64,000 nucleotides of DNA from contig CATIUR010000006.1 in the NCBI GenBank assembly GCA_949592205.1, positions 5,589,001 through 5,653,000 on the forward strand. The letters are read 5' to 3'. Under the pieces are notes generated by a model. The model saw nothing but the letters and a program-made list of their open reading frames with translations, was not told where the DNA came from and made no database searches. Origin of the DNA: Helichrysum umbraculigerum. Taxonomy: Eukaryota; Streptophyta; Magnoliopsida; Asterales; Asteraceae. Below, one piece after another: positions 53,796 to 64,000 of this stretch (position 1 is its first letter; every line of letters starts with the position of its first letter). A program made the position numbers and the translations under genes.

Positions 53796-56700
53796 ATGCC
53801 GCCAAAGACACGACCATACACCGACGCCCAGATTACCTCCCTTATAACCCAGGCTGTTACTGAAGCCTTGGCTCGGAATACTCCACCAAATTCCTCGAGG
53901 AACAGCGATGCCGCTGAAACCATTACTGCTAAACCCTGTTCATACAAAGACTTTCAGAACTGCAAACCTCTAAACTTTGCAGGTACTGAGGGAGCTATCG
54001 GTCTAGTACGCTGGATCGAGAAAGTTGAGTCTGTATTTCTTATCTGCAACTGTGCGGAGGGAGATAAGGTTAAGTTCTCCGTTAGTACTTTTACTGACAC
54101 CGCACTCACCTGGTGGAACACTTATACCCAGACTGTGAGTGTTGCTACTGCTTACCAACTCCCGTGGGAGGAGTTGAAGAAGATGTTGAGGGGCGAGTAT
54201 TGCCCCAGGGATGAATTGAAACAACTAGAAGTGGAATTCTGGAACCACAAGATGCAGGGTGATGACATCACCGGATACACCAACCGTTTCCACCAACTGG
54301 CACTTCTGTGCCCAACCATGGTCGATCCTGAGTACAAGAGGATCGAGAAATTCGTTGACGGTCTTCCTGAGAGACTCCAAGACCTGGTGACTTCATCCAA
54401 ACCGGGTACTATTCAGAGCGCCATCCGTATGGCCCATGAACTAACGGCAAATTCTGTCCGCCGTGGCACAACTTCAACCCCATCTGCAAACAACAAACGC
54501 AAGTGGGAAGGTAACCCCAACTCATCCAACCCAACCTCCAACAAAAAGCCTGGGTACATTAAGGCTTATTCATCGGGGACTTCGGAAAAGAAAGGGTACA
54601 GCGGGAACAAGCCCTACTGTTCCAAATGCAGCCGCCATCATGACGGTTCTTGCCCTTGCTCCAACTGCAAACGGTTCGGGCATCTAGCAAAGGATTGCCG
54701 AATCAACATATCTACCCCCAACACTAATGCACCAAAGGCCTGCTTTGGGTGCGGAAATACAGGGCATTTCAAGAAAGATTGCCCAAAGCTGAAAAATAGC
54801 AACAACCCTGCTCGCAGCAGATCATTCGTTATCAAGGCTGGGGAAGCCAGACAAGACCCGAACGTCGTGACGGGTACGTTCCTTCTCAACGACCTTACTG
54901 CTTCCGTGTTATTTGATACCGGTGCCGATAGAAGCTTCATTTCTGAGAAATTTAGCCCTTTACTTGATATAACTCCCACTGCCTTAGATACTAAATACAT
55001 TGTTGAATTAGCTAATGGCAAACTGATTGAGACTGATAGTATCATACACAACTGTACACTTAACCTCACGAACGAAACGTTTCCCATTGATTTAATCCCT
55101 GTCGAGATCGGCAGCTTCGATATTATTGTCGGTATGGATTGGTTATCCAAGCACCGAGCTGAAATCATCTGTCATGACAAACTCGTTCGCATACCTCTTG
55201 TCTCCGGTGGAACCTTAGTCCTACAAGGGGAGACCGGCAGACGGAATCTGAATATTGTCTCCTGTCTGAAAACTAGAAAATATCTACGAAAAGGGTATCA
55301 AGCCATCATCGCACATGTAACGGAAAAGAAGTCGGAGGAGAAGCGACTTGAGGATGTTCCGATCGTGCGGGATTTCCCGGAAGTCTTTCCTGAAGACTTG
55401 CCCGGACTTCCGCCACCTAGACAAGTTGAATTTCAAATCGAACTTGTGCCCGGAGCTGCACCCGTGGCACGAGCCCCTTACCGTTTAGCACCATCCGAAA
55501 TGCAGGAGTTGTCTAACCAACTACAGGAACTCCTGGACAGAGGATTCATTCGACCAAGTTCCTCACCTTGGGGAGCTCCGGTCTTATTCGTGAAAAAGAA
55601 AGATGGATCTTTCCGCATGTGTATTGACTACCGAGAACTGAATAAGCTAACCATAAAGAATCGGTACCCACTTCCTAGAATCGATGACCTATTTGACCAA
55701 CTCCAGGGATCGAGTGTTTACTCAAAGATTGATCTACGGTCGGGTTATCATCAACTCCGAGTCCGTGACAATGATATCCCAAAGACGGCCTTCCGAACTC
55801 GTTATGGGCATTACGAGTTCCAAGTGATGCCATTCGGTTTAACTAACGCACCGGCCGTATTCATGGACCTTATGAATCGGGTGTGCAAACCATATCTTGA
55901 CAAATTCGTCATTGTGTTCATCGACGATATTCTGATTTACTCTCGTAATGAGCAGGAACATGCTCAACATCTGAAAACCATTCTAGGACTTCTGAAACAC
56001 GAAGAGTTATATGCCAAATTCTCTAAGTGTGAGTTCTGGATTCGAACCGTTCAATTCCTCGGGCACGTGATTGACAGCCAAGGAATTCATGTTGATCCCG
56101 CCAAGATTGAAGCAATCAAGGGCTGGGAGTCACCGACCACTCCAACCGAAGTGAGACAATTCTTAGGTCTTGCTGGTTATTACCGCCGATTCATCGAAAA
56201 CTTTTCAAGAATAGCTGTTCCACTAACCACACTGACTCAGAAAGATAAGAAGTTCGATTGGACGGATAAACAAGAGTCAGCCTTCCAGCTATTGAAAAAC
56301 AAACTTTGCAGTGAACCAATCTTGTCCTTAGCCGAGGGCACCGACGATTTCGTAGTTTACTGCGACGCCTCACACCAGGGACTTGGTTGTGTGTTGATGC
56401 AACGGGAAAAAGTCATTGCCTATGCCTCACGACAACTGAAAATACACGAGAAAAACTATACGACCCACGACCTCGAGTTAGGTGCTGTGGTCTTCGCATT
56501 GAAAATCTGGAGACATTATCTCTACGGTACGAAATGCACTATCTTTACCGATCACAAAAGTCTCCAACACATATTCGATCAGAAAGATCTAAACATGAGA
56601 CAACGTCGCTGGGTTGAGTTACTTAGTGACTACGACTGCGAGATCAAATACCATCCGGGCAAGGCTAACGTAGTTGCCGATGCCTTAAGCCGAAAAGAAC

Positions 56701-58070
56701 GAGTGAAACCCCTTCGAGTCCGAGCACTTTCTATGACAATTCATAACGAGCTTCCTGCTCAAATCCTTACCGCTCAACTTGAAGCACTCAACGATGAAAA
56801 CTTGAAAAATGAAGCCCTGCGAGGCTTGGATAAACAATTCGAAATCAAACCCGATGGAACTCGATACTTCTCTAACCGGGTGTGGTTACCCAAATTCGGA
56901 AACTTGCGAGATTTGGTGATGGCTGAAGCTCACAAATCTCGATACTCTATACATCCCGGATCTGACAAGATGTATCATGACGTCAAAGGGTTGTATTGGT
57001 GGCCTAACATGAAAGCTGACATCGCCTTGTATGTCAGTAAATGCCTAACCTGTTCCAAAGTAAAGACCGAACACCAAAGACCCTCTGGGTTGCTTCAACA
57101 ACCTGAAATTCCTCAATGGAAATGGGAACAGATTTCCATGGACTTCATTACCAAACTACCGAAAACTTCGAGTGGTTGCGATACCATTTGGGTGATCGTG
57201 GACCGTCTCACGAAATCTGCTCATTTTCTGGCCATCAAGGAAACCGACAAGATGGAGCGTCTGACTCGCATCTATGTCAAAGAAATCATCTCGCGACACG
57301 GTGTACCTATCTCGATCATCTCGGATAGGGACAGCCGTTTTACTTCTAACTTTTGGAAATCGCTACAGAAATCTCTTGGTACTCGTCTGGATATGAGTAC
57401 TGCTTATCACCCGCAAACCGATGGCCAAAGCGAGCGAACTATTCAAACACTGGAGGATATGCTACGAGCCTGCGTAGTCGACTTCGGTACTTCTTGGGAA
57501 AATCACTTACCGTTGTGTGAGTTTTCGTACAACAACAGTTACCATACCAGCATAAAGGCTGCACCCTTCGAGGCACTTTACGGACGTAAGTGCCGATCAC
57601 CCATCTGTTGGACTGAGTTAGGAGAATCCCAACTCACGGGTCCAGAAATCATTCAAGAAACTACTGAGAAAATCGTTGGTATTCAAAACCGGCTGAAAGC
57701 CGCACGTGATCGTCAGAAAAGCTATGCTGACGTGAGACGCAAACACCTTGAGTTCCAGGTAGGAGACAAGGTACTTCTCAAAGTGGCACCGTGGAAAGGT
57801 GTTATTCGATTCGGGAAACGAGGCAAACTAAATCCTAGATACATCGGACCATTCGAAATCCTTGAAAGGATTGGTCCAGTGGCATATCGCCTGCAACTTC
57901 CTGCTGAACTTAGCAGCGTACACAACACATTCCACATTTCTAACTTGAAGAAATGTCTGTCTGACGAGACGCTGATTATACCGCTCGACGAAATTCAAAT
58001 CGATGATAAACTTCATTTTGTCGAGAAACCTATGGAAATCATGGACCGTGAGGTCAAGCAATTGAAATAG
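53796..58070 (+). CDS. Tekay-like gag-pol polyprotein, ends early inside the chromodomain
   Basis: 1424 aa from ATG in MPPKTRPYTDAQITSL. Gag core about residues 55-215 (CEGDK..., WEELKKMLRGEYCPRDE); zinc knuckles CSNCKRFGHLAKDC (~288) and CFGCGNTGHFKKDC (~316); protease FDTGADRSFIS (~372); RT with KKDGSFRMCIDYRELNK and FVIVFIDDILIYS (~700); RNase H YCDASHQGLGCVL (~854) and ADALSRK; integrase HHCC (HPGSDKMYH...CLTCSK, ~1052), then D, D and E at MDFITKLP (~1114), IISDRDSRF (~1174) and TDGQSERTIQTLE (~1210); GPF/Y module GPFEILERIGPVAYRLQLP (~1350); chromodomain start HFVEKPMEIMDREVKQLK. Then TAG at 58068-58070; the same frame continues SRIPIVKVRWNSRRGPEFTW, the rest of a chromodomain, to TAA 58203-58205. 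All catalytic residues appear present. Confidence 0.95.
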   Translation: MPPKTRPYTDAQITSLITQAVTEALARNTPPNSSRNSDAAETITAKPCSYKDFQNCKPLNFAGTEGAIGLVRWIEKVESVFLICNCAEGDKVKFSVSTFTDTALTWWNTYTQTVSVATAYQLPWEELKKMLRGEYCPRDELKQLEVEFWNHKMQGDDITGYTNRFHQLALLCPTMVDPEYKRIEKFVDGLPERLQDLVTSSKPGTIQSAIRMAHELTANSVRRGTTSTPSANNKRKWEGNPNSSNPTSNKKPGYIKAYSSGTSEKKGYSGNKPYCSKCSRHHDGSCPCSNCKRFGHLAKDCRINISTPNTNAPKACFGCGNTGHFKKDCPKLKNSNNPARSRSFVIKAGEARQDPNVVTGTFLLNDLTASVLFDTGADRSFISEKFSPLLDITPTALDTKYIVELANGKLIETDSIIHNCTLNLTNETFPIDLIPVEIGSFDIIVGMDWLSKHRAEIICHDKLVRIPLVSGGTLVLQGETGRRNLNIVSCLKTRKYLRKGYQAIIAHVTEKKSEEKRLEDVPIVRDFPEVFPEDLPGLPPPRQVEFQIELVPGAAPVARAPYRLAPSEMQELSNQLQELLDRGFIRPSSSPWGAPVLFVKKKDGSFRMCIDYRELNKLTIKNRYPLPRIDDLFDQLQGSSVYSKIDLRSGYHQLRVRDNDIPKTAFRTRYGHYEFQVMPFGLTNAPAVFMDLMNRVCKPYLDKFVIVFIDDILIYSRNEQEHAQHLKTILGLLKHEELYAKFSKCEFWIRTVQFLGHVIDSQGIHVDPAKIEAIKGWESPTTPTEVRQFLGLAGYYRRFIENFSRIAVPLTTLTQKDKKFDWTDKQESAFQLLKNKLCSEPILSLAEGTDDFVVYCDASHQGLGCVLMQREKVIAYASRQLKIHEKNYTTHDLELGAVVFALKIWRHYLYGTKCTIFTDHKSLQHIFDQKDLNMRQRRWVELLSDYDCEIKYHPGKANVVADALSRKERVKPLRVRALSMTIHNELPAQILTAQLEALNDENLKNEALRGLDKQFEIKPDGTRYFSNRVWLPKFGNLRDLVMAEAHKSRYSIHPGSDKMYHDVKGLYWWPNMKADIALYVSKCLTCSKVKTEHQRPSGLLQQPEIPQWKWEQISMDFITKLPKTSSGCDTIWVIVDRLTKSAHFLAIKETDKMERLTRIYVKEIISRHGVPISIISDRDSRFTSNFWKSLQKSLGTRLDMSTAYHPQTDGQSERTIQTLEDMLRACVVDFGTSWENHLPLCEFSYNNSYHTSIKAAPFEALYGRKCRSPICWTELGESQLTGPEIIQETTEKIVGIQNRLKAARDRQKSYADVRRKHLEFQVGDKVLLKVAPWKGVIRFGKRGKLNPRYIGPFEILERIGPVAYRLQLPAELSSVHNTFHISNLKKCLSDETLIIPLDEIQIDDKLHFVEKPMEIMDREVKQLK

Positions 58071-58205
58071 AGTCGTATTCCCATAGTAAAAGTCAGGTGG
58101 AATTCTAGGCGCGGCCCTGAGTTCACCTGGGAACGGGAAGACCAAATGCGACAGAAATATCCACATCTCTTCCCAGACAATGCACCGTCCGTGCACTCAA
58201 GCTAA
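58068..58205 (+). other. Stop codon inside the chromodomain and its in-frame continuation
   Basis: TAG at 58068-58070 follows DREVKQLK. The 44 sense codons after it, to TAA at 58203-58205, complete the chromodomain (VKVRWNSRRGPEFTWERED), which in chromoviruses guides integration to marked chromatin. A single base change in a Gln, Lys or Trp-type codon could have created it. Readthrough was not assessed. Confidence 0.85.
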
Positions 58206-58228
58206 TTTCGGGACGAAATTTCTTTAAC

Positions 58229-58238
58229 AAGGGGAGAA
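58229..58238 (+). other. Polypurine tract of the Tekay-like element
   Basis: AAGGGGAGAA abuts the 3' LTR TGTAACACC, primer site for plus-strand synthesis. Confidence 0.85.
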
Positions 58239-60617
58239 TGTAACACCTGCTAAATTAGGATAATTACTTATGCCTAATTGATTGTAACTAGTTGTAATTA
58301 GTATGTAATAGGACTAATTGCAGACTCTATTTGTACATATATAAGGTGAATTATATATATATGTGTGTACTTACGCGATTTGGATTAATCGTACGAATTA
58401 ACCGGACGGAGTCCGACACAGTTACTTGGACGTTGGTGACAGAAACTTACCTAAATAATGAGAACGTATTTATTATATAAAATACACAGCGAACAAACAT
58501 TATTTATAATACCGCGACGACAATTTAAATAATTTAACGAATATGTATTAAACGCGAGTTAAAAATTTTAATACTTCGACAAATGTTTTTATAATTAATT
58601 TCAAGGTATTTCATTAAAATATTCCCGTCATCTTTTAAAAATATAACTGCTTGATTTAACGTTTAAACGACGGAGGAAAACGAACACCGCATGGAGCGCG
58701 GAGGCGCGGACTGAAAATGGGAGGCTTAACCTCCCACTTTCTTTTCTCTTTCTTTTCACTTTCTCATTTCTTTCTCTTTCTTTCTCTTATTTCTCTCTCA
58801 ACTAACAAAACCACCACCATCTTACAAAATCACAAAATAACACCACGAAACGACGCCGAATCATACCACTCCTTTGGAATAAAAGAACCCCGGCATCCCG
58901 ATCTACCTTCCCACTTTTCGGATTTTCGATCCGACATTTTGTAAGTTTTCGACAAAACCCGAAACTCTCCGTTTTTGCTCATTTTTACGTTTTTATGGTT
59001 TATATATGCTTAAAATGTCCAAAAATGGGTTGGGTAAAAGATTTGGACCAAACGGAAGTTTTTCGACCGTTTTTCCGGCCACCAATTTCCGATCAGACCG
59101 CTACGTCGCAGAGACGCTGGGCTATCTGCGACGTAGCTCAAAACGTCGCATTATGTGGCCAACGTCGCACTTAGCGACGTCGCGGCCTACGTCGCACAAC
59201 CCTTCGTGACGTCGCATTGTGCGACGTCCGTCACTACGTCGCATTTAGTTGCTACGTCGCGCCTAGCGACGCCAGCCCCTACGTCGCATTGATTTGCGAA
59301 GGTCGCATCATGCGACGTACATGCCTACGTCGCACCCTACGTCGCATGCTACGTCGCATGCTACGTCGCACAAACCAGAACCTTGAAAAGTCAGATTTTA
59401 CTAAGTGTCGAGCTTACACAACTTCAAATACTTATGTCATACGACTTAACAAACGTCATAGAACATACTTTCTATTACAATTACACTAAATTGCGTTATA
59501 AATGATAACACTTTGAATCATTATTACAAACCGTCACCAACGGGCCATATTTGTTTTCAAACTACAACGGATTACTAAACACACACTTGGACATAATGAG
59601 TTGTGTACACAACTAGCCTAGATGGTCTTGCGAGACATCTACTTACTTAAATTCATATGTTTAGGCATTTGAAGGTTACGGGTTCGGAGAACCTACGGTT
59701 GAGATTACTTACTCGTTTATTGATATAAACGTACTTGCAAAGACTTAGGTGAGTCTTACGGCCCCACTTTTACTGTTTTATCTTATTGGGGGAGATACAT
59801 GCTACTACTTTTTCCTTGAACACAAGTACTAAACTGTTTACTATACCAAACGAAATTGCATGAGTTTACTTACAAACAGAAGTCTCTCCATCATACATCG
59901 TTAGTTATGGACTTAAGCGCGAACAGTAGTTAATGGATCCATTAGGGAAATGACCCTCCCCACCCGGGGCAGTAGCGCTGCCACGTACCGATTTACACGT
60001 ATAAACGGGTGACAACTTATTCGTTACTGATGCTTGCTCATTTACGAGCATGTCACGGGAGCAAACATATTATTTACGGGTTAAGCTTCGATTATGAGCC
60101 TCATGGCAACGGTATAAACTTATTTATTTACATTTGCTGGATTGCAAATACTGATTTTTCGATTGCTGGATTGCAATGGCTGATTTTACGCCTACGGGCA
60201 CTACTAATGAAATCTCGTGTTCAAAGCCGATATTATTTACAAACCTGTGAGATTCACCAACCTTTTGGTTGACACTGTTTAGCATGTTTTCTCAGGTACC
60301 TGGATGGAGTAGGATTACTCCAGGATTTTAGCTAGAGTCGCATGATTTCAACACAACTGCATTAACGGAGATTCTTAGCATTATCTTTTGTATATTTTGA
60401 TTATGTAATAGAATCTCCCGCTATACGCGTGGACTCTAGGGGAAACTACATTTTGTATACGAAAACACTAAGTTTTCAAACATTATATCTATGGAATGTA
60501 ACTAATTTACAAAACGTCTCATTTAGAGGTCGTTTGCTGTATATCTTGTGCTTTGTATATTGATTAGTAACACCCAAGTATGCTTCCGCAAAAACAGTGA
60601 ATTATTGGGGTGTTACA
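58239..60617 (+). repeat. 3' LTR of the Tekay-like element
   Basis: 2379 bp, almost identical to the 5' LTR. Differences seen against it: two bases near 58401-58403, one base and one deleted T near 58910-58914, and single bases near 59329, 59570 and 59747. It contains the same ACGTCGCA array at 59100-59371. Confidence 0.95.
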
Positions 60618-61480
60618 CAACATCAATTAATTGAATTAAATAAACCGCAATACAAATCGTTCAATGATTAAGCATCAATTTATTATAAGAATAAGAATCA
60701 AACGTCAAGTATGTCCAACATCTAGAGTCATTAGTCTAGATGAACATAAGGAGTTTAGCCCATGATTATGGACTCAAACGAAGAAAAAAACAATAATCAA
60801 TGGAAAATTCATAGTTGATAGAAACAAGAATTAAACGAAGAAATCAATGTTAAGAAATCAATGTTATCCGATGTTTGATGATCAACTCTCGGTTCCCTAA
60901 TGATGAAGATGGTGTTTGGTAACCTAGGATCTCTCCAAAAGTCGTCCAATATCACCCAAAGTCGTCAGAGAATAAAGCATAAGTCGAATTCGGGTTAAAA
61001 AGGAGTTTTAATGAAATTTTCCCGTCAGACACCTTACTTGGCAGGTACCCTTCATTTCTACCCGTTCTTCGCTTTGTTTATCCGTTCAAGATATGGCGTG
61101 AAGGCAGATTTACCCGGCGGATACCACAATACCCGGCGGGTACCCTTCATGGATGCATCTTCTGTCTCATTTTGTGCATAGGCTACCCGTTTGAACTCCT
61201 GGTACCTGGCGGGTACTCCTTGATTCCAGCCAATTTTTATCAAACTTCAATATGCTCTAAAATATTCCACCATAAATGCTTGTTTCACCATTTCTTCAAA
61301 ATTTGTACCTGAATTCAATTTCAACTAAATAAGTACCTTAAGTTCACGAAATCAAATAAAATGGTACACAGTTAGGAACGATATTGCCTCTAAATATATG
61401 TATAAATTAGGCAATATAAGATAAATTAGTGATCCCAACAAGATCACTAGGTCTTGAATGCTGTTTTTTTTTTTTTTGGA
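60618..61480. repeat. Remnant of an older repeat, right piece
   Basis: Continues the sequence interrupted at 49998. Non-coding, with several copies of a CCGGCGGGTACC-like word (61113-61215: ACCCGGCGGATACC, CCCGGCGGGTACCC, CTGGCGGGTACTCC). Its outer boundary was not resolved. Confidence 0.45.
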
Positions 61481-62241
61481 GAACTTTCCTTTTATCGTTT
61501 ACAACATATATTGTAACTCCAACTCTTGGAAACCCTAACCTACGAAATTAATACGATTTTCTCTCTATTTGGTTATGGATTAAACCAATCGAGTAGATTG
61601 GATATAACAACATTATATTTGCATGCTCGTTCTATTCTCGCATTATCTTAATTGTGTTTGTGATGTTGTTTTAGCCCGTTTATTGTTGTGGGGTATAATT
61701 AGGGTTAGGTTCTTGTTTGAGTCATAAATTACTAGCATAAATCTCAACTTTAATTGTAAGTTCTAAAAAATGGAGTTGTAATGATAGATGTGATCGTTTA
61801 GCTAGTTCGAGTTAATTAACTTTTTTGCCTCGACATAAATAAATGAAATTTCGGTATAGTTGAGTCAAAAATTAATTAATGTTTTAAATCTCACCTCTAG
61901 TGAAAATAATTGAGTAATCAATAATGTTTGAGTTTGACTCAACCTTGAAAATTTAGTGCTCAAATTCAAGATAAACGAGCTCAAACTCAAATAGCTTGTT
62001 AATTAGTCAACTCGTTAACTAAGATCCTAATTGAGCCCGTGCAATCTCCTCCCATAGTCCATGACCCATTATTGTTTATAGGGTTAATAACTAAAAGTGC
62101 TACTCTACTTTGTGAAAATGTTCAACTAAATTACTTGATCATTAATTTGTTCGATTTAATTACTAAACATAAAGAATCATGATATGTAGGTTACTTAACT
62201 TATAAATATTAACACCACGATTACTTTACTTAACTTATGTA
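61481..62241. other. Spacer
   Basis: AT-rich intergenic DNA without a supportable gene. Confidence 0.5.
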
Positions 62242-62438
62242 CTCCCTCCGTCCCATAATTATTGTCCATCTTTCCATTTTTGGATGTCCCAAAATAATTG
62301 TCCACTTCTCATTTCAACAAATAGGAGAAGAGTTTAGTGGGTGAAGATTCTATTTGGATGGTTGAAAGTTGTCGCGGTCCCACTTTTATTAAACTGCGTG
62401 TTTTTTGTTGGTGGACAATAATTTTGGGACGGAGGGAG
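62242..62438. mobile_element. Stowaway MITE
   Basis: 197 bp between TA copies (62240-62241, 62439-62440). The ends CTCCCTCCGTCCCATAATTA and the inverted TTTTGGGACGGAGGGAG match over about 13 bp perfectly, and a second inner pair (AATTGTCCAC / GTGGACAATAAT) extends the fold. A better-preserved copy than the one at 28511. Confidence 0.9.
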
Positions 62439-62935
62439 TATTTAATTAAGTTACTTAACTTATAAATATTACAATGTAAAAGAGTCTAATTTTGATATGA
62501 AAATAGTTTAGTAATTCAATTGAACAAATTAATAGCAGTAACATATTTGTCTATTAACCTTTTGTTGTAATTATTCCAAAAAACCGTCAAAAAAAAAAAA
62601 AAACTCATGAAAACCAACCGTCACTGACACCACACTATATATTTGGTCCCGAGTTATGCTACGTACGGGATACACTGGACAAGATAAACCTGTCATTAAG
62701 CAGCCTACACAACGGGAATAAGTTTTTCGAATGACAATAACTCGCACATCTATTAAACATCTTTAAGTACACATATGTCTCATTTGAGACTTGAACTCAA
62801 AACCTGATGTTTCTTTCATGTCCTCCCAACAATATCCAAATCACGAAAGGATAATACAAAATTCTACAAATTTACGGTATAACAACATATGCATACCCAA
62901 ACAACATTTTTTTGGTATTGGCACATATTTGTACT
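62439..62935. other. 3' flank of the SET-domain gene
   Basis: AT-rich DNA with an A run (62587-62601); the part near 62935 would be the 3' UTR of the ATXR5/6-like gene on the minus strand. No other gene seen. Confidence 0.45.
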
Positions 62936-64000
62936 CTAAATGAAATTATGAGTTGGGTACTCATGTTCATAACCGTTGTAATCATAATACAACTTCTCAC
63001 CTTTTGTGATATCTCGAGTAGCAACTAAGAGGACCCGACATTCTCCATCAACATCGTATCTAACACATTTCATATTCTTCTTCTTCCTGGATTCGCTGTT
63101 AAATATTACAACAACTTAATTAAAGAATAGTTGATATATACAATATTTAGTTTACAAGAATAATTGCAAGATTATAGAGTTTTTTTCAACGTTTTTGTGC
63201 ACTTTTACTACAAAATAATTTTTCTGCAAATTAGACAAGCTTTACAATTTCTCAAGAATGATAAATTTTCTTACAATTGAAAGAGAAGGTGATTAAACAA
63301 GAGCTCATAGCCGACTTACGGTTTGTGGTTGTTTATGCCATTAAAGAAGCGGGCAATGTTTCCTCGTTTGTCAGGGCAGATCACAAGACTTTTACCAGGA
63401 TCGGTTGTTAGAAGTAGGGACATTAAACTATTGCAATTGTCATTCTCTCGATTTTTTATGTAGTCAACATCACCCGCGTATTCAGCTATTAATGTCATAT
63501 CCTTTATCGGGTCATCAGCTTGAACAGTAAACCTGTTTCAAGATCATTTTTAAGAAGCTGCTAAATTTGAAGATCTTGAATGTATAACATAGATATACTT
63601 AACCATTAGAGACGATAATTTCTTTAGATAATATTGTTAGGATATTATCGAACAAATATAAAGAACAAAACAAAGACAAACAAATTCAAAACGGAAGCTT
63701 GCTTTTAAATAACAAATCAAATTCGAAGGTACAAAATTTCTAAACCTAATCATCCATTATGATCCTAAACAAACTGGAATACCAAAACTAATATTTACCA
63801 AACAAACCCTAGAGTTTAAGCCACTTTCTAACTAAAATGTTACACAAAAAGTATATTAGTCGGGTTTTAGTGTCTAAACTCTATATTATGAAAGGAGTTA
63901 GATTTCTATCTTATAAATGAACCATGGTGTGTTGGGAATATGAAGATCAATTAATTCCATGATGTGACTAGATGTCACGCGAGAAGGAATTAGTTGGAAG
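62936..64000 (-). CDS. ATXR5/6: ATXR5/ATXR6-type histone H3K27 monomethyltransferase, C-terminal exons only
   Basis: Last two exons on the minus strand: 63532-63320 and 63095-62936 (TAG 62938-62936), joined in phase across GTAAGT...AACAG. They encode FTVQADDPIKDMTLIAEYAG, DVDYIKNRENDNC, KSLVICPDKRGNIARFFNGINNHKP, then ESRKKKNMKCVRYDV, CRVLLVATRDITKGEKLYYD and YNGYEHEYPTHNFI. This is the C-terminal half of the SET domain in the ATXR5/6 form (RFxNGINNH, YDYNGYEHEYP), enzymes that place H3K27me1 on replication-coupled H3.1 and limit heterochromatin over-replication and transposon expression. The PHD finger and N-terminus lie beyond 64000. 63533-64000 is intron with no further exon seen. ATXR5 and ATXR6 cannot be told apart from this piece. 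Confidence 0.92.

Larger units (their letters stand above)
49999..60617 (+). mobile_element. Young Tekay-like chromovirus (Ty3/gypsy), plus strand
   Basis: LTRs 49999-52378 (2380 bp) and 58239-60617 (2379 bp), TGTAACACC ... GGTGTTACA, with TSD CAACA (49994-49998, 60618-60622). PBS for tRNA-Met at 52382; PPT AAGGGGAGAA directly before the 3' LTR. Comparing the LTRs by eye gives about 6 substitutions and one 1-bp indel (about 0.25-0.3%). Internal region: a 158-codon extra ORF, then a single gag-pol frame of 1424 codons with chromodomain remains. Tekay-type assignment rests on the RT/integrase sequence style, LTR ends and C-terminal chromodomain. The element looks structurally complete; the one visible lesion is the TAG at 58068. 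Confidence 0.95.

Overview
The window is nuclear DNA of a higher plant, most likely a eudicot. It has intron-split genes with canonical GT-AG junctions, AT-rich spacers, and a dense nest of plant transposon families (Ty3/gypsy, Ty1/copia-type solo LTR, Cassandra TRIM, CACTA, Mutator-like, Stowaway, LINE, Helitron-like ends). Asteraceae would fit the LTR style, but that is only an impression. All identifications come from reading the sequence; no search was run.

Host genes. Three are recognisable. (1) A zinc-induced-facilitator-like (ZIFL) MFS transporter on + (1-7602), entered in mid-gene. Sixteen exons can be followed and all junctions keep phase except one exon that is 1 nt short, giving a premature stop. 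A Cassandra TRIM with 5S-rRNA-like LTRs sits in its last intron. (2) A complete 11-exon gene on - (27442-22220) for a 378-aa plastid-type HAD/CbbY-like protein whose catalytic aspartate motifs are substituted. (3) The 3' end of an ATXR5/ATXR6-type SET-domain histone methyltransferase on - (62936 to beyond 64000).

Mobile DNA between the genes. 7857-15701 is a non-autonomous Mutator-like element packed with CACATGTG palindromes; a 2.9-kb solo LTR (10665-13566, TSD TGTTA) is nested in it and carries two arrays of small hairpins whose stems covary. 16215-21500 is a decayed Reina-like gypsy element on -. 27689-28051 is a copia-type solo LTR and 28511-28758 a Stowaway MITE. 29011-49384 is an Athila-like element on - (tRNA-Asp-type PBS) with a gag-protease-unknown-domain frame and no reverse transcriptase. 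A 10.5-kb CACTA element (31617-42087) is inserted in it; its TNPA-like gene is in turn split by a truncated LINE (37067-37835) with a 12-bp TSD. 49999-60617 is a very young Tekay-like chromovirus on + (LTRs differ at about 7 positions in 2.38 kb) with an extra 158-codon ORF before gag and a stop codon inside its chromodomain. The Athila-like and Tekay-like elements both lie in an older repeat whose pieces remain at 49385-49998 and 60618 onward.

Insertion order from nesting: older repeat, then the Athila-like element, then CACTA, then LINE; the Tekay-like element is probably the latest. The most unusual signals are the covarying hairpin arrays, the recurrence of a GCGACACT hairpin stem in LTRs of two superfamilies, and the gag-protease-X frame that replaces pol.
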